DNA of 64,000 bases from Dryocosmus kuriphilus (Eukaryota; Arthropoda; Insecta; Hymenoptera; Cynipidae). The notes beneath the pieces are model-generated. The model had not been told where the DNA came from and did no database searches. It worked only from the letters and a program-made list of their open reading frames with translations. Both the position numbers and the translations under genes were made by a program. The DNA lies in assembly GCA_038277395.1 (NCBI GenBank), contig CM076193.1:172338711-172402710 (forward strand), in the 5' to 3' direction. Below are positions 20,547-34,455 of the stretch, in pieces (the stretch's first letter is position 1; each line of letters starts with the position of its first letter).

Positions 20547-23500
20547 GCATAAAGCTTTCATATTCTAAACTGTAGAATCATTTAAAAAACTGTAGCATCC
20601 TTTAAAATATTGCAACTTCATGGGAAGCAGGTTGAGGATTTGAAGTATTAGAACCTAATTAAAACATCTGAACAAGTTGGTCGATGTTTATGAAACTGCC
20701 TTATCTTCAGATAAGGTAAGATAGCCTGAGGAAATACAATCAGTTTAAAAAATAACTCAACAGATGTTTGTGTGATGGATCCTCACTTCATCTAAAAGGG
20801 CTTCTGAATTTTTATTATGAAATATAGCCTCACTTAACAAATGCGGTATTATTAGTGAAAATTAAGCCTCATCTAAAACATATCTAACATTGTTTGAAGA
20901 AATAAAACTTGGTTTCAACAACTCTACAGTTGTTTAAGCCAAGTTACATTTTTGCGCAAAATCCTATACTGTTCCTCTCTCGTGATGCAGTCATTCTAAA
21001 TACTTTGAGGCTGTTCAAACAGATTCTCATTAAGTACTCTCCTCTAAATTGTAGCTTCTTTTCAAAAACTATAGTATCCTTTAAAATATTGCAACACCAT
21101 GAGAAGCAGTTTTGAGGATTTGAAGTAACACAGACTAACTAAAAAATCTCAACAAGTTAGCCAATGTTTATGAAACTACTTTCTCTTCAGAGAAGGTAGT
21201 TTCATAAATATTTCACAATCATTTCAGAAACCACCTAATTGTATTCTTTTAAACAGCAATTTCTTCTGAACAACATGATGATCGTCTGAGGAAACACAAT
21301 TTCCTTAAAACAACTCAGCAGCTGTTTGCGTGATTGGAGCGTCATCTGGCAGAACCTCAACACTATTTACGAAAGGGTTAACTTATCTAAAGCTAATTTA
21401 ATATTAATTTTTCGATGTCCTCTCTTAAATTCTTTAATTGGAATCTTTGAAAATCCCACTGAAAAGGATTGAAAGATTCGGATTGGCTTCGCAAACAACA
21501 GCTAATCTGAAACACCTTATAGACAGTTGCAGGATATAGAGCCTAAATTAAGCAACCTCAGCGGTGGCAAAGAGACTCTCGCTTCATCCAAAAAGGCTCC
21601 CCCACTCCGAATTTTTATTAGGAAATATAGCCTCACTTAACAAATGCAATATCATTAGTGAAACTGAAGCCTCATCTTAAACATATCTAAAATTGTATGA
21701 AGAAATAAAACTTGGTTTCAACAACTCTATAGTTGTTTAAGCCAAGTTACATTTTTGCGCAAAATCCTATACTGTTCCTCTCTCGTGATGCAGTTATTCT
21801 AAATACCTTGAGGCTGTTCATACAGATTCTCATTAAGTTCTCTCCTCTAAATTGTAGCTTCTTTTAAAAAACTATCGCATCTTTCCAAACACGGTAGCAT
21901 TCTCTAAAAGATTGCAACATCATGAGAAGCAGTTTTGAGGATTTGAAGTAACACAGACTAATTAAAAAATCTCAACAAGTTAGCCAATGTTTATGAGACT
22001 ACTTTATCTTCAGAGAAGGTAGTTTCATAAATATTTCACAATCATTTCAGAAACCACCTAATTGTATTCTATTAAACAGCAATTTCTTCCGAACAACATG
22101 ATGATCGTCTGAGGAAACAAAATTTCTTTAAAACAACTCAGCAGCTGCTTGCGTGATTGGAGCGTCATCTGGGAGAAACTCAACACTATTTAGGAAAGGG
22201 TTAACTTATCTAAAGCTAATCTAATATTAATTTTCCGATGTCCTCTCTTGAATTCTTTAATTGGAATCTTTGAAAATACCATTGAAAAGGATTGAAAGAT
22301 TCGGATTGGCTTCGAAAAGAACAGCTTATCTGAAACACCTTATAGACTTTTGTAGGATATAGAGCCTGAATTAAACAACCTCAGCGGTGTAAATAGATCC
22401 TCGGTTCATCCAAAAAGGCTCCCGAATTTCTATTAGGAAATACAGCCTCACTTAACAAATGCAATATTATTAGTGGAATTCAAGTCTCAACTAAAACATA
22501 TCTAACATTGCTTGAAGAAATAAAGCTCGGTTTCAACAACTCTACAGTTGTTTAAACCAATTTAAATTTTTGCACACACTCCTATACCATTCCTCTCTCG
22601 TGGTGCAGTGATTCTAACTACTCCGAGGCTGTTCAAACAAGTTCTCATCAAGTTCTCATCCTCTAAACTGTAGCATCTTTTAAAAAACTGCAGCATTCTT
22701 TAAAATATTGCAACACAATAAAAAGAAGTTTTGAGGATTTGAAATAACACAGACTAATTAAAAAATCTCAACAAGTTAGCCAATGTTTATGAAACTACTT
22801 TATCTTCAGAGAAGGTAGTTTCATAAATATTTCACAATCATTTCAGAAACCACCTAATTGTATTCTATTAAACAGCAATTTCTTCCGAACAACATGATGA
22901 TCGTCTGAGGAAACAAAATTTCTTTAAAACAACTCAGCAGCTGCTTGCGTGATTGGAGCGTCATCTGGGAGAACCTCAACACTATTTAGGAAAGGGTTAA
23001 CTTATCTAAAGCTAATCTAATATTAATTTTCCGATGTCCTCTCTTAAATTCTTTAATTGGAATCTTTGAAAATACCATTGAAAAGGATTGAAAGATTCGG
23101 ATTGGCTTCGAAAAGAACAGCTTATCTGAAACACCTTATAGACTTTTGTAGGATATAGAGCCAGAATTAAACAACCTCAGTGGTGTAAATAGATCCTCGC
23201 TTCACCCAAAAAGGCTCCCGAATTTTTATTAGGAAATATAGCCTCACTTAACAAATGCAATATTATTAGTGGAACTGAAATCTCAACTAAAACATATCTA
23301 ACATTGCTTGAAGAACTAAAACTTGGTTTCAACAACTCTACAGTTGTTTAAACCGAGGTACATTTTTGCCCACACTCCTCTACCATTCCTCTCTCGTGGT
23401 GCAGTCTTTCTAACTACCCTGAGGCTGTTCAAACAAGTTCTCATTAAGTTCTCATCCTCTAAACTGTAGCATCTTCTAAAAAACTGTAGCATCCTTTCAA

Positions 23501-26500
23501 ATATTGCAACATCATGGGAAGCAGCTTGAGCATTTGAAGTATTAGAACCTAATTAAAAAATCTCAACAAGCTAGCCGACGTTTATGAAACTACCTTATGT
23601 TCAGAGAAGGCAGTTTCATAAATATTTCCCAAATATTCCGTAAACTACCTGATCGTGTTCTTTTAAAGAACAATTTCTTCCGAAGAACTTGATGATCGTC
23701 TGAGGAAATGCAATCTCGTTAAAACAACTTAGAAGTCTTTTGCGTGATTCTAGCGTCATCTGGGAGAACCTCAACACTGTTTAGGAAAGTGTTAACTTAT
23801 CTAAAGCTAATTTAACTGTAATTTTCCGATGTTCATTTAACTTTGTTTCATTGGAATCTTTGAAAATCGCATTGAAAAGGATTGAAAGATTCGGATCGTT
23901 TTCGCAAAAAACAGCTTATCTGAAACACCTTATAGACTGTTGGAGCATATAGATCCTAAATTAAACAACCTCAGTGGTGCTAAATAGACCCTCGCTTCAT
24001 ACAAAAAGGCTCCCGAATTTTTATTAGGAAATATAGTCTCACCTAAAAAATGGAATATTATTAGTGAAACTGAAGCCTCATCTAAAACATATCTAACATC
24101 GTTTGAAAAGAAATAAAACTTGGTTTCAACAACTCTATAGTTGTTTAAGCCAAGTTGCATGTTTGTGCAAAATCCTATACTGTTCCTCTCTCGTGATGCA
24201 GTTATTTTAAATACTTCAAGGCTGTTCAAACAGATTCTCATTAAGTTCTCATCCTCTAAACTGTAGCATCTTTTAAAAAACTGTAGCATCCTTTAAAATA
24301 TTGCAACACCATGAGAAGCAGTTTTGAGGATTAGAAGTAACACAGACTAATTAAAAAATCTCAACAAGTTAGCCAATGTTTATGAAACTACTTTATCTTC
24401 AGAGAAGGCAGTTTCATAAAGATTTCACAGTCATTTGAGAAACCACCGAATTGTATTCTTTTAAACAGCAAATTCTTCCGAACAACATGATGATGGTCTG
24501 AGGAAACACAATCTCTTTAAAACAAATCAGCAGCTGTTTGCGTCATTGGAGCGTCATCTGGGAGAACCTCAATACTGTTTAGGAAAGTGTTAACTTATCT
24601 AAAGCTAATTTAATATTAATTTTTCGATGTCCATTTTTAAATTCTTTAATTGGAATCTTTAAAAGTGCCACTGAAAAGGATTGGAAGATTCAGATTCGTT
24701 TTGCAAACAACAGCTTATCTGAAACACCTTATAGACTATTGGAGGATATAGAGCCTAAATTAAACAACCTCAGCGGTGGTAAATAGATCCTCGCTTCATC
24801 CGAAAAGGCTCCCGAATTTTTGTTAGGAAATATACCCTCACTTAACAAATGCAATATTATTAGTGAAACTGAAGCCTCATCTAAAACATATCTAACATTG
24901 TTTGAAGGAATAAAACTTGGTTTCAACAACTCTATAGTTGTCTAAGCCAAGCTACATGTTTGCGCAAAATCCTATACTGTTCCTCTCTCGTGATACAGTT
25001 ATTCTAAATACATTGAGGCTGTTCAAACAGATTCTCATTAAGTTCTCATCCTCTAAACTGTAGCATCTTTTAAAAAACTGTAGCATCCTTTAAAATATTG
25101 CAACACCATGAGAAGCAGTTTTGAGGATTAGAAGTAACACAGACTAATTACATAATCTCAACAAGTTAGCCAATGTTTATGAAACTACTTTATCTTCAGA
25201 GAAGGCAGTTTCATAAACATTTCACAGTCATTTCAGAAACCACCTAATTGTATTCTTTTAAACAGCAATTTCTTTCGAAAAACATGATGATCGTCTGAGG
25301 AAGCAAAATCTCTTTAAAACAACTCAGCAGCTGTTTGCGTGATTGGAGCGTCATCTGGGAGAACCTCAATACTGTTTAGGAAAGTGTTAACTTATCTAAA
25401 GCTAACTTAATATTAATTTTTCGATGTCCTTTTTTAAATTCTTTAATTGGAATCTTTAAAAGTACCACTGAAAAGGATTGGAAGATTCAGATTCGTTTTG
25501 CAAACAACAGCTTATCTGAAACACCTTATAGACTATTGGAGGATATAGAGCCTAAATTAAACAACCTCAGCGGTGGTAAATAGATCCTCGCTTCATCCGA
25601 AAAGGCTCCCGAATTTTTATTAGGAAATATACCCTCACTTAACAAATGCAATATTATTAGTGAAACTTAAGCCTCATCTAAAACATATCTAACATTGTTT
25701 GAAGGAATAAAACTTGGTTTCAACAACTCTATAGTTGTCTAAGCCAAGCTACATGTTTGCGCAAAATCCTATACTGTTCCTCTCTCGTGATACAGTTATT
25801 CTAAATACCTTGAGGCTGTTCAAACAGATTCTCATTAAGTTCTCATCCTCTAAACTGTAGCATCTTTTAAAAAACTGTAGCATCCTTTAAAATATTGCAA
25901 CACCATGAGAAGCAGTTTTGAGGATTAGAAGTAACACAGACTAATTACATAATCTCAACAAGTTAGCCAATGTTTATGAAACTACTTTATCTTCAGAGAA
26001 GGCAGTTTCATAAACATTTCACAGTCATTTCAGAAACCACCTAATTGTATTCTTTTAAACAGCAATTTCTTTCGAAAAACATGATGATCGTCTGAGGAAG
26101 CAAAATCTCTTTAAAACAACTCAGCAGCTGTTTGCGTGATTGGAGCGTCATCTGGGAGAACCTCAATACTGTTTAGGAAAGTGTTAACTTATCTAAAGCT
26201 AACTTAATATTAATTTTTCGATGTCCTTTTTTAAATTCTTTAATTGGAATCTTTAAAAGTACCACTGAAAAGGATTGGAAGATTCAGATTCGTTTTGCAA
26301 ACAACAGCTTATCTGATACACCTTATAGACTATTGGAGGATATAGAGCCTAAATTAAACAACCTCAGCGGTGGTAAATAGATCCTCGCTTCATCCGAAAA
26401 GGCTCCCGAATTTTTATTAGGAAATATACCCTCACTTAACAAATGCAATATTATTAGTGAAAGTTAAGCCTCATCTAAAACATATCTAACATTGTTTGAA

Positions 26501-29500
26501 GGAATAAAACTTGGTTTCAACAACTCTATAGTTGTCTAAGCCAAGCTACATGTTTGCGCAAAATCCTATACTGTTCCTCTCTCGTGATACAGTTATTCTA
26601 AATACCTTAGAGTCTGTTCAAACAGTTTCTCATTAAGATCTCATCCTCTAAACTGTAACATCTTTTAAAAAACTGTAGCATCCTTTAAAATATTGCAACA
26701 CAATGAGAAGCAGTTTTGAGGATTAGAAGTAACACAGACTAATTAAAAAATCTCAACAAGTTAGCCAATGTTTATGAAACTACTTTATCTTCAGAGAAGG
26801 CAGTTTCATAAACATTTCACAGTCATTTCAGAAACCACCTAATTGTATTCTTTTAAACAGCAATTTCTTCCGAAAAACATGATGATCGTCTGAGGAAACA
26901 CAATCTCTTTAAAACAACTCAGCAGCTGTTTGCGTGATTGGAGCGTCATCTGGGAGAACCTCAATACTGTTTAGGAAAGTGTTAACTTATCTAAAGCTAA
27001 CTTAATATTAATTTTTCGATGTCCTTTTTTAAATTCTTTAATTGGAATCTTTAAAAGTACCACTGAAAAGGATTGGAAGATTCAGATTCGTTTTGCAAAC
27101 AACAGCTTATCTGAAACACCTTATAGACTATTGGAGGATATAGAGCCTAAATTAAACAACCTCAGCGGTGGTAAATAGATCCTCGCTTCATCCGAAAAGG
27201 CTCCCGAATTTTTATTAGGATATATACCCTCACTTAACAAATGCAATATTATTAGTGAAACTTAAGCCTCATCTAAAACATATCTAACATTGTTTGAAGG
27301 AATAAAACTTGGTTTCAACAACTCTATAGTTGTCTAAGCCGAGCTACATGTTTGCGCAAAATCCTATACTGTTCCTCTCTCGTGATACAGTTATTCTAAA
27401 TACCTTGAGGCTGTTCAAACAGTTTCTCATTAAGTTCTCATCCTCTAAACTGTAACATCTTTTAAAAAACTGTAGCATCCTTTAAAATATTGCAACACCA
27501 TGAGAAGCAGTTTTGAGGATTAGAAGTAACACAGACTAATTAAAAAATCTCAACAAGTTAGCCAATGTTTATGAAACTACTTTATCTTCAGAGAAGGCAG
27601 TTTCATAAAGATTTCACAGTCATTTGAGAAACCACCTAATTGTATTCTTTTAAACAACAAATTCTTCCGAACAACATGATGATGGTCTGAGGAAACACAA
27701 TCTCTTTAAAACAAATCAGCAGCTGTTTGCGTCATTGGAGCGTCATCTGGGAGAACCTCAATACTGTTTAGGAAAGTGTTAACTTATCTAAAGCTAATTT
27801 AATATTAATTTTTCGATGTCCATTTTTAAATTCTTTAATTGGAATCTTTAAAAGTACCACTGAAAAGGATTGGAAGATTCAGATTCGTTTTGCAAACAAC
27901 AGCTTATCTGAAACACCTTATAGACTATTGGAGGATATAGAGCCTAAATTAAACAACCTCAGCGGTGGTAAATAGATCCTCGCTTCATCCGAAAAGGCTC
28001 CCGAATTTTTATTAGGAAATATACCCTCACTTAACAAATGCAATATTATTAGTGAAAGTTAAGCCTCATCGAAAACATATCTAACATTGTTTGAAGGAAT
28101 AAAACTTGGTTTCAACAACTCTATAGTTGTCTAAGCCAAGCTACATGTTTGCGCAAAATCCTATACTGTTCCTCTCTCGTGATACAGTTATTCTAAATAC
28201 CTTGAGGCTGTTCAAACAGATTCTCATTAAGTTCTCATCCTCTAAACTGTAACATCTTTTAAAAAACTGTAGCATCCTTTAAAATATTGCAACACCATGA
28301 GAAGCAGTTTTGAGGATTAGAAGTAACACAGACTAATTAAAAAATCTCAACAAGTTAGCCAATGTTTATGAAACTACTTTATCTTCAGAGAAGGCAGTTT
28401 CATAAAGATTTCACAGTCATTTCAGAAACCACCTAATTGTATTCTTTTAAACAGCAAATTCTTCCGAACAACATGATGATGGTCTGAGGAAACACAATCT
28501 CTTTAAAACAAATCAGCAGCTGTTTGCGTCATTGGAGCGTGATCTGGGAGAACTTCAACACTGTTTAGGAAAGTGTTAACTTATCTAAAGCTAATTTAAT
28601 ATTAATTTTTCGATGTCCATTTTTAAATTCTTTAATTGGAATCTTTGAAAATACCACTGAAAAGGATTGAAAGATTCAGATTCGCTTTGCAAAAAACAGC
28701 TTATCTGAAACACCTTATAGACTGTTGGAGGATATAGAGCCTAAATTAAACATCCTCAGCGGTGGTAAATAAATCCTCGCTTCATCGGAAAAGGCTCCCG
28801 AATTTTTATTAGGAAATATACCCTCACTTAACAAATGCAATATTATTAGTGAAACTTAAGCCTCATCTAAAACATATCTAACACAGTTTGAAGGAATAAA
28901 ACTTGGTTTCAACAACTCTATAGTTGTCTAAGCCAAGCTACATGTTTGCGCAAAATCCTATACTGTTCCTCTCTCGTGATACGGTTATTCTAAATACATT
29001 GAGGCTGTTCAAACAGATTGTCATTAAGTTCTCTCCTCTAAATCGTAGCTTCTTTTCAAAAACTATAGCATCTTTCCAAAAACTGTAGCATTGTCTAAAA
29101 GATTGCAACATCATGAGAAGCAGTTTTGAGGATTTGAAGTACCACAGACTAATTAAAAAATCTCAACAAGTTAGCTAATGTTTATGAAACTACTTTATCT
29201 TCAGAGAAGGTAGTTTCATCAAGATTTCGCAGTCATTTCAGAAACCACCTAATTGTATTCTTTTAAACAGCAATTTCTTCCGAACAACATGATGATCGTC
29301 TGAGGAAACACAATTTCTTTAAAACAACTCAGCAGCTGTTTGCATGATTGGAGCGTCATCTGGGAGAACCTCAACACTATTTAGGAAAGTATTACCTTAT
29401 CTAAAGCTAATTTAATATTAATCTTTCGATGTGCTTTTTTAAATTATTTGATTGGAATATTTGAAGATACCACTGAAAAGGATTGAAGGATTCAGATTCG

Positions 29501-30978
29501 CTTCGCAAAGAACAGCTTATCTGAAACACCTTATAGACTGTTGGAGGATGTAGAGCCTAAATTAAACAACCTCAGCGGTGGTAAAAAGATCCTCGCTTCT
29601 TCCAAAAAGGCTCCCGAATTTTTATTAGGTAATATAGCCTCACTTAACAAATGCAATATTATTAGTGAAACTTAAACCTCATCTAAAACATATCTAACAT
29701 TGTTTGAAGAAATAAAACTTGGTTTCAACAACATTATAGTTGTTTAAGCCAAGTTACATTTTTGCGCATAATCCTATGCTGTTCCTCTCTCGTGATGCAG
29801 TTATTCTAAATACTTTGAGGCTGTTCAAACAAGTCCTTATTATGTTCTCATCTTCTAAACTGTAGCATCTTTTCAAAAACTGCAGCATCCTTTAAAATAT
29901 TGCAACATCATGGTATGCAGCTTGAGCATTTGAAGTATTACAGACTGACTAAAGCATTTTAGCAAGCTAGCCAATATTGATGAAACTACCTTATCTTCAG
30001 AGAATGTAGTTTCATAAATATTGCACAAACATTTCATAAACGAGTTAATCGTATTCTTTTAAACAGCAATTTCTTTTGAAAAATTTGATGATCATCTGAG
30101 GAAATGCAATCTCTTTAAAACAACTCAGCAGTCGTTTACGTGATCGAAACTTCATCTGGGAGAACCTCAACACTGTTTAGGAAAGTGTTATCTTATGTAA
30201 AGCTAATCTAGCATTGACCTTTCGATGCTTGTTCAGCACTGTTTCATTGGAATCTTTGAAAATCCCACTGAAAAGGATTGAAAGATTCGGATTGGTTTCG
30301 CAAACACCAGCATATCTGAAACAACTCAGAGATTGTTAGAGGATATACAGCCTAAATTAAACAACTTCAGCATTGGTAAATGGACTCGCTGGATCTAAAA
30401 AGGCTCCCGAATTATTATTATAAAATAGTGCGTCACTTAACAAATGCAATATTATTAGTGAAACTGAAGTCACAACTAAAACATATCTAACATTGCTTAA
30501 AGAAATAAAACTTGGTTTCAAAACTCTACAGTCGTTTAAACCAAGTTAAATTTTTGCGCACACTCCTATACCGTTCCTCTCTCTTGATGCAGTCATTCTA
30601 ACTACTTTGAGGGTGTTCAAACAAGTTCTCATTAAGTTCTCATCCTCTAAACTGTAGGATCTTTTAAAAAACTGTAGCATCCTTTAAAATATTGCAACAT
30701 CATGGGAGCAGTTTGATGATTTGAAGTATTACAATCTAATTAAGACGTGTCAAAAAGTTAGTCGATGTTTATGAAACTATCTTATCTTCAGACAAGGTAG
30801 TCTCATAAACATTTCACAAACATTTCATAAACGACATAATCGTATTCTTTTAAACAGCAATTTCTTCCGGGCAACATGATGACAGTTTGAGGAAATAAAC
30901 CCTCTTTAAAACAACTCAGCAGGTGTAGGCGTGATTGGAACTTCATCTGGGAGAACCTCGGCAGTGGCTAGGAAAGTA
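20461..30978. repeat. ~797-bp satellite array, about 13 units
   Basis: Using the anchor GTTCCTCTCTCGTG, units begin at about 20,971, 21,774, 22,589, 23,385, 24,182, 24,979, 25,776, 26,573, 27,371, 28,168, 28,965, 29,781 and 30,573. The spacing is 796-798 bp for the eight intervals from 22,589 to 28,965. It is 803, 815, 816 and 792 at the ends. Each unit carries a hairpin TTTATGAAACTAC ... GTAGTTTCATAAA, exact or near exact. Middle units are nearly identical while edge units differ more. No unit contains a convincing gene; the frames at 23,930-24,289 and 24,729-24,929 are chance. Confidence 0.95.
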
Positions 30979-30980
30979 TA

Positions 30981-31926
30981 CGAGGTGTGATCAAAAAGTA
31001 AGGTGACCTTTTGAATTTCGCAGGATGCATACAGTCGATATTCGTTTTCTTTTTTCTTATGTTGGTACGATCGTCCTAAACATATGTGCACAGTTTCAGC
31101 TATATAGCATTTTTTGTTTGTTTGTGAGAGGCATAAAGGTTAGAAGTGTTTTGCTTGCTCGGCGATTTTCTGCTGTCGAGAAAAATGGATCAAGGATTTG
31201 CATCCAATTTTGTGTAAAAAATGGAATTAAGTGCTCCAAGATACTTGAAATGTTGACAGTGGCATACGGTGAGTGTGCTCTGAGTAAAAAAAAATGTTTA
31301 TAAGTGGTGCAAGCTTTTTCGGGAAGACCGAGAAGATGTTAATGACGAAGCTCGCCCTGGACGTCCCAGCAAGTCAACAACTGATGAAAACTTTGAAGAA
31401 GTGAAGAAAATAGTGTTGGCGAATCGTCGAATTACCATTAGAGAAGTTGCTGATGATGTCGGCATCTCGTTTGGCTCGTGCGAAGCAATTTTAGTTGATA
31501 TTTTGGGCATGAGACGTGTGTCAGCGAAGTTTGTTCCGAGATTGCTAAATTTTGACCAAAAGAACCGTCGCGTGAGCATCGCTCAGTAGCTGTTGAATGA
31601 CGTCAACGGCGACCCAGACTTGCTCAAAAGGATCATAACAGGTGATGAAACATGGGTATATGGTTATGACGTCGAAACTAGGGCTCAGTCGTCCCAGCGG
31701 AAGCATTCCGGATCACCAAGACCAAAAAAAGACCGCATCGCTGGAAGAGCTGAAGGCTATAACAAAAAATGCTTATCAGAAATGCTTTGAGGATTGGAAA
31801 AAGCACTGGCACAAATGTATTATATCCGAGGGGGATTACTTTGAAGGTGAAAACATCAATATTGATGAATAAATAAAGATTTTTTGATAAAAATAAAAAG
31901 TCACCTTACTTTTTGATCACACCTCG
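30981..31926 (+). mobile_element. Mariner-type transposon, internally deleted
   Basis: Perfect terminal inverted repeats of 27 bp begin CGAGGTGTGATCAAAAAGTA on the left and end with its complement on the right. Both are flanked by TA (30,979-30,980 and 31,927-31,928), the mariner target duplication. The 946-bp length is short for a mariner (usually about 1.3 kb) because the middle and late part of the transposase is missing. The element sits exactly at the right end of the 797-bp satellite. Confidence 0.93.
31160..31872 (+). pseudogene. Mariner transposase, N- and C-terminal parts only
   Basis: A DDE/D transposase that would bind the terminal repeats and cut and paste the element. The N-terminal helix-turn-helix part reads FCVKNGIKCSKILEMLTVAY. 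After a frameshift at an A-run (31,289-31,297) it continues KWCKLFREDREDVNDEARPG and RRITIREVADDVGISFGSCE, a second helix-turn-helix. An in-frame TAG at 31,587-31,589 follows. The first catalytic Asp is present in ITGDETWVYGYDVET. The sequence then jumps, near 31,740, to the C-terminal block AYQKCFEDWKKHWHKCI, so the second and third catalytic Asp residues are deleted. It cannot be active; a related full-length copy elsewhere could still act on its intact ends. Confidence 0.92.
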
Positions 31927-31928
31927 TA

Positions 31929-32010
31929 TATCGATACTATACTGGAATAACATGCCATTTTAAAAATGTGTTGAAAATCATGCCATTTCAAAACTGCGTT
32001 GAAGAACGTT
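31929..32010 (+). repeat. Short dispersed repeat, partner of 62,040-62,165
   Basis: Reads GGAATAACATGCCATTTTAA then AAATGTGTTGAAAATCATGC and repeats the GCCATTTCAAAACTGCGTTG motif. The reverse complement of 62,040-62,165 has the same order of motifs with one extra internal unit. Confidence 0.7.
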
Positions 32011-32204
32011 AATAATAGTAATATCACAATTAATATTAATAATCTTATAGTTGAACTTAAATTAAGAAAATTTTTTCACATTCTACAACTTAGTATGATC
32101 TTTATAATGAAATTTGTAATTAACATCAGAATTAATTTTTATAGTCTTTTAGTAACTTAAACTTTTTTCTCAATTTATAATTTCTGTCGCTAAAGTTTCG
32201 AACG

Positions 32205-33690
32205 TTGAGTACACACTGAAAAAAAATTGTAGAATCTACAACAAAATCTGTAGAATCCACAGATTTAATCTGCTGGAATTAGGATAGCAGATTATTTCCC
32301 TAGGTTCTACAAAAAAAACTTTCTATTCTAATCCTTTGAATTTGCGGATGAAATCTGTAAATTCTAAGAATACAATCTCTAAATTCTAAGATAAAGACCT
32401 TTAAATTCTACAGACAAAATGTGTAAATTATATATAAAGAGTAACGAAGAATAGAAATATTTCATGTAAAATACTTTATACAAAACTGTTCCTTAACAGT
32501 AATAGTAATATAATTATAATTAATAATTATATTAATTAATAAGGATGAATTTTAATTATGTAAAAGAATGAATTAATTTTTTTTGTATCAGGATCAATTT
32601 AAAATATTTATAAAAATTAAAAATTTTGGAAATTAATGAGTCAATATTCAATATTATACTCAATATTCTTAAACTATTAAAAATGCATTGGTATTCATGG
32701 GTAAATAACTTTCTCAAAGATAATATCTAATTTTAAAATAAATGAATTTAATTTATATTAATTAATTTAAAAAAATATTTTTATTAATATAAATAATTTT
32801 ATTTTATTTTAAAGGACAAACTATAAAACATATATTATAAAATAATTTTAATATTAAAAATATTTGAAGCATGATGAAAAATTACTGAAGGCTTAAGGAA
32901 AAGTCTTAAATCTTAAATCTTAAGCTTTTAAGAAAAAAATGACTCTTATTTTTAAATTGAAGAAAAAAACCAATGATTATCATCATTACTATAAAATTAT
33001 TATTAATGATTAAAAACCATTTTTATTATAATTAATTATTAATATTATTATCCGATTATTATTATTGTCACATAAAAATAATATTGTATAGGTAATTAAT
33101 TCTAAATATTATTTATAACAATTAATAAGGAAGGGTTTTAACTATATGAAAGGATAAATTGATTTTTTTTTCTTTTGCACGAGGATTAATGACAAATATT
33201 TATAAATATTTATTTTTTCGAGATTAATTGAGCTAAAGTTAAATATTATATTTATTATTTTTAAATTATTCAAAGCTAGATTTTAAAAATTAGACTTTAT
33301 TCATATCTAAAAACTGATTAAAAAAAAAATACTTGGTTTTAAAATAAATGAATGTAAATCATTAATTTTTCTTTAATTTTAAGGGACAGAGTTTAGAATT
33401 AGTGTTAAAGAATAATTTTAATACAAAACTATTTTAAATATTATTTAAAATTATTTAATGCTTAAAAAAGCCTTAAATCTTAAATCTTGAGCCTGAGAGA
33501 AAAATGAACTGAAGTTAAAATTAAAGTAAATTTTAATGATCATCATTATTATTATTATTATTATTTAAAAAACTTTAAAGTAAAAAAATTTATTAAAAAT
33601 ATTTATTATAATTAATTATTATGAATATTATTAGGACGACTGAAAAATCCCAAAAAACAAAATTTCGGACACTGTAAAATTGTCGACAAA
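32205..33690 (-). repeat. AT-rich composite repeat, reverse orientation
   Basis: It starts with CACTGAAAAAAAATTGTAGA and a TCTACAG-rich block to ~32,440. Two AT-rich modules follow (landmarks TAAGGATGAATTTTAATTAT, TATCAGGATCAATTT, TTAAGCTTTTAAGAAAA). It ends TCGGACACTGTAAAATTGTC at 33,664-33,683, where LINE C begins. Copies in the other orientation lie at 18.4-19.4, 43.7-44.7 and 52.3-53.5 kb. No gene is seen. Confidence 0.7.
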
Positions 33691-34455
33691 AAAGGTGAGT
33701 GAAAGGAAAGAGATAGACAGGCAAAAAATAGAGGTACTGGAAGAGCAAGTGAAAGAAGGGGAAAAAGATGGGCAGAGATGGAAGAGAATAGAAGGGAGCA
33801 AGAAAATTTAAAGGAAAGGGTAATAGAAGAGGAGTTAAGAACAAAGGTAGAGTCGATAGAGAGAAAAATGGAAGCGGCACAAGGGGGAAATCTGGAAGGA
33901 ATAGCAAAGAAAGTGAATGGGGTTGAGAGGGAGATAGAAGGAAGGGAGAAATGGGAAAGAAGAAATAACCAGACAATAGTAGGCTTAAAGGTGGCAATTG
34001 AAAATGAAAGGGCAGCGGGGTTAGAGGTACTCGAGAAAGATCTAGGGGTAAGTGGAGGAATAAATAAAATCAGAAGGCAGGGTACTGCAAAAGGAGTGTG
34101 TGATAGTGGTGGAAATGAAATCCTGGAAAGCAAAGCAGGAGGTGATAAGAAGTAAATATTAGTTAGGTGACAAAAAAGTGTATATTGATTACGATCTTAC
34201 GTACAAAGAAAGGGAAAACGGAAAATAAGGGAAGTGGCAAAAGAAGAGAAGAAAGGAGATAAGAGAGTAAGAGTAGGATACCAAAAAATATGTGTGGGTG
34301 TGGATTGGTACATATGGAATGAGGACACAGGAAGGTTAGAGAAGAATGAGCGAGATTTTTTAGAGAAGAAAATGAAGCGAGGATTACAAGAAGAAAAGAC
34401 AAGGGGAATGGAAAGAGTAGGAGAAATAAAGGGAGCAAGGAAAGGATCCAGGTAA
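33691..34455 (+). pseudogene. LINE C ORF1 nucleic-acid-binding protein, truncated
   Basis: The truncated start reads as a charged coiled coil (RQKIEVLEEQVKEG), then, after a frameshift, LRTKVESIERKMEAAQ and VNGVEREIEGREKWERRNNQ. A short RRM-like piece follows, TIVGLKVAIENERAAGLEVL. In another frame comes SWKAKQEVIRSKY, a stop, then DKKVYIDYDLTYKERE, a block also seen as RERIEEELTWKERRKR in LINE B. The last part has RKIREVAKEEKKGDKRVRVG. The role would be RNA binding in the LINE particle. At least three frame changes and one stop make it non-functional. Confidence 0.7.

Noticed and set aside
23930..24929. Two minus-strand frames sharing RYVLDEASVSLIIFH-like residues
   Set aside because: They are the same position of two satellite units. 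Other units have stops there, so no coding constraint is visible.
31025..31303. A 92-codon gene starting at 31,025
   Set aside because: Only its second half (from about 31,160) matches mariner transposase. The first half is the element's leader read by chance.
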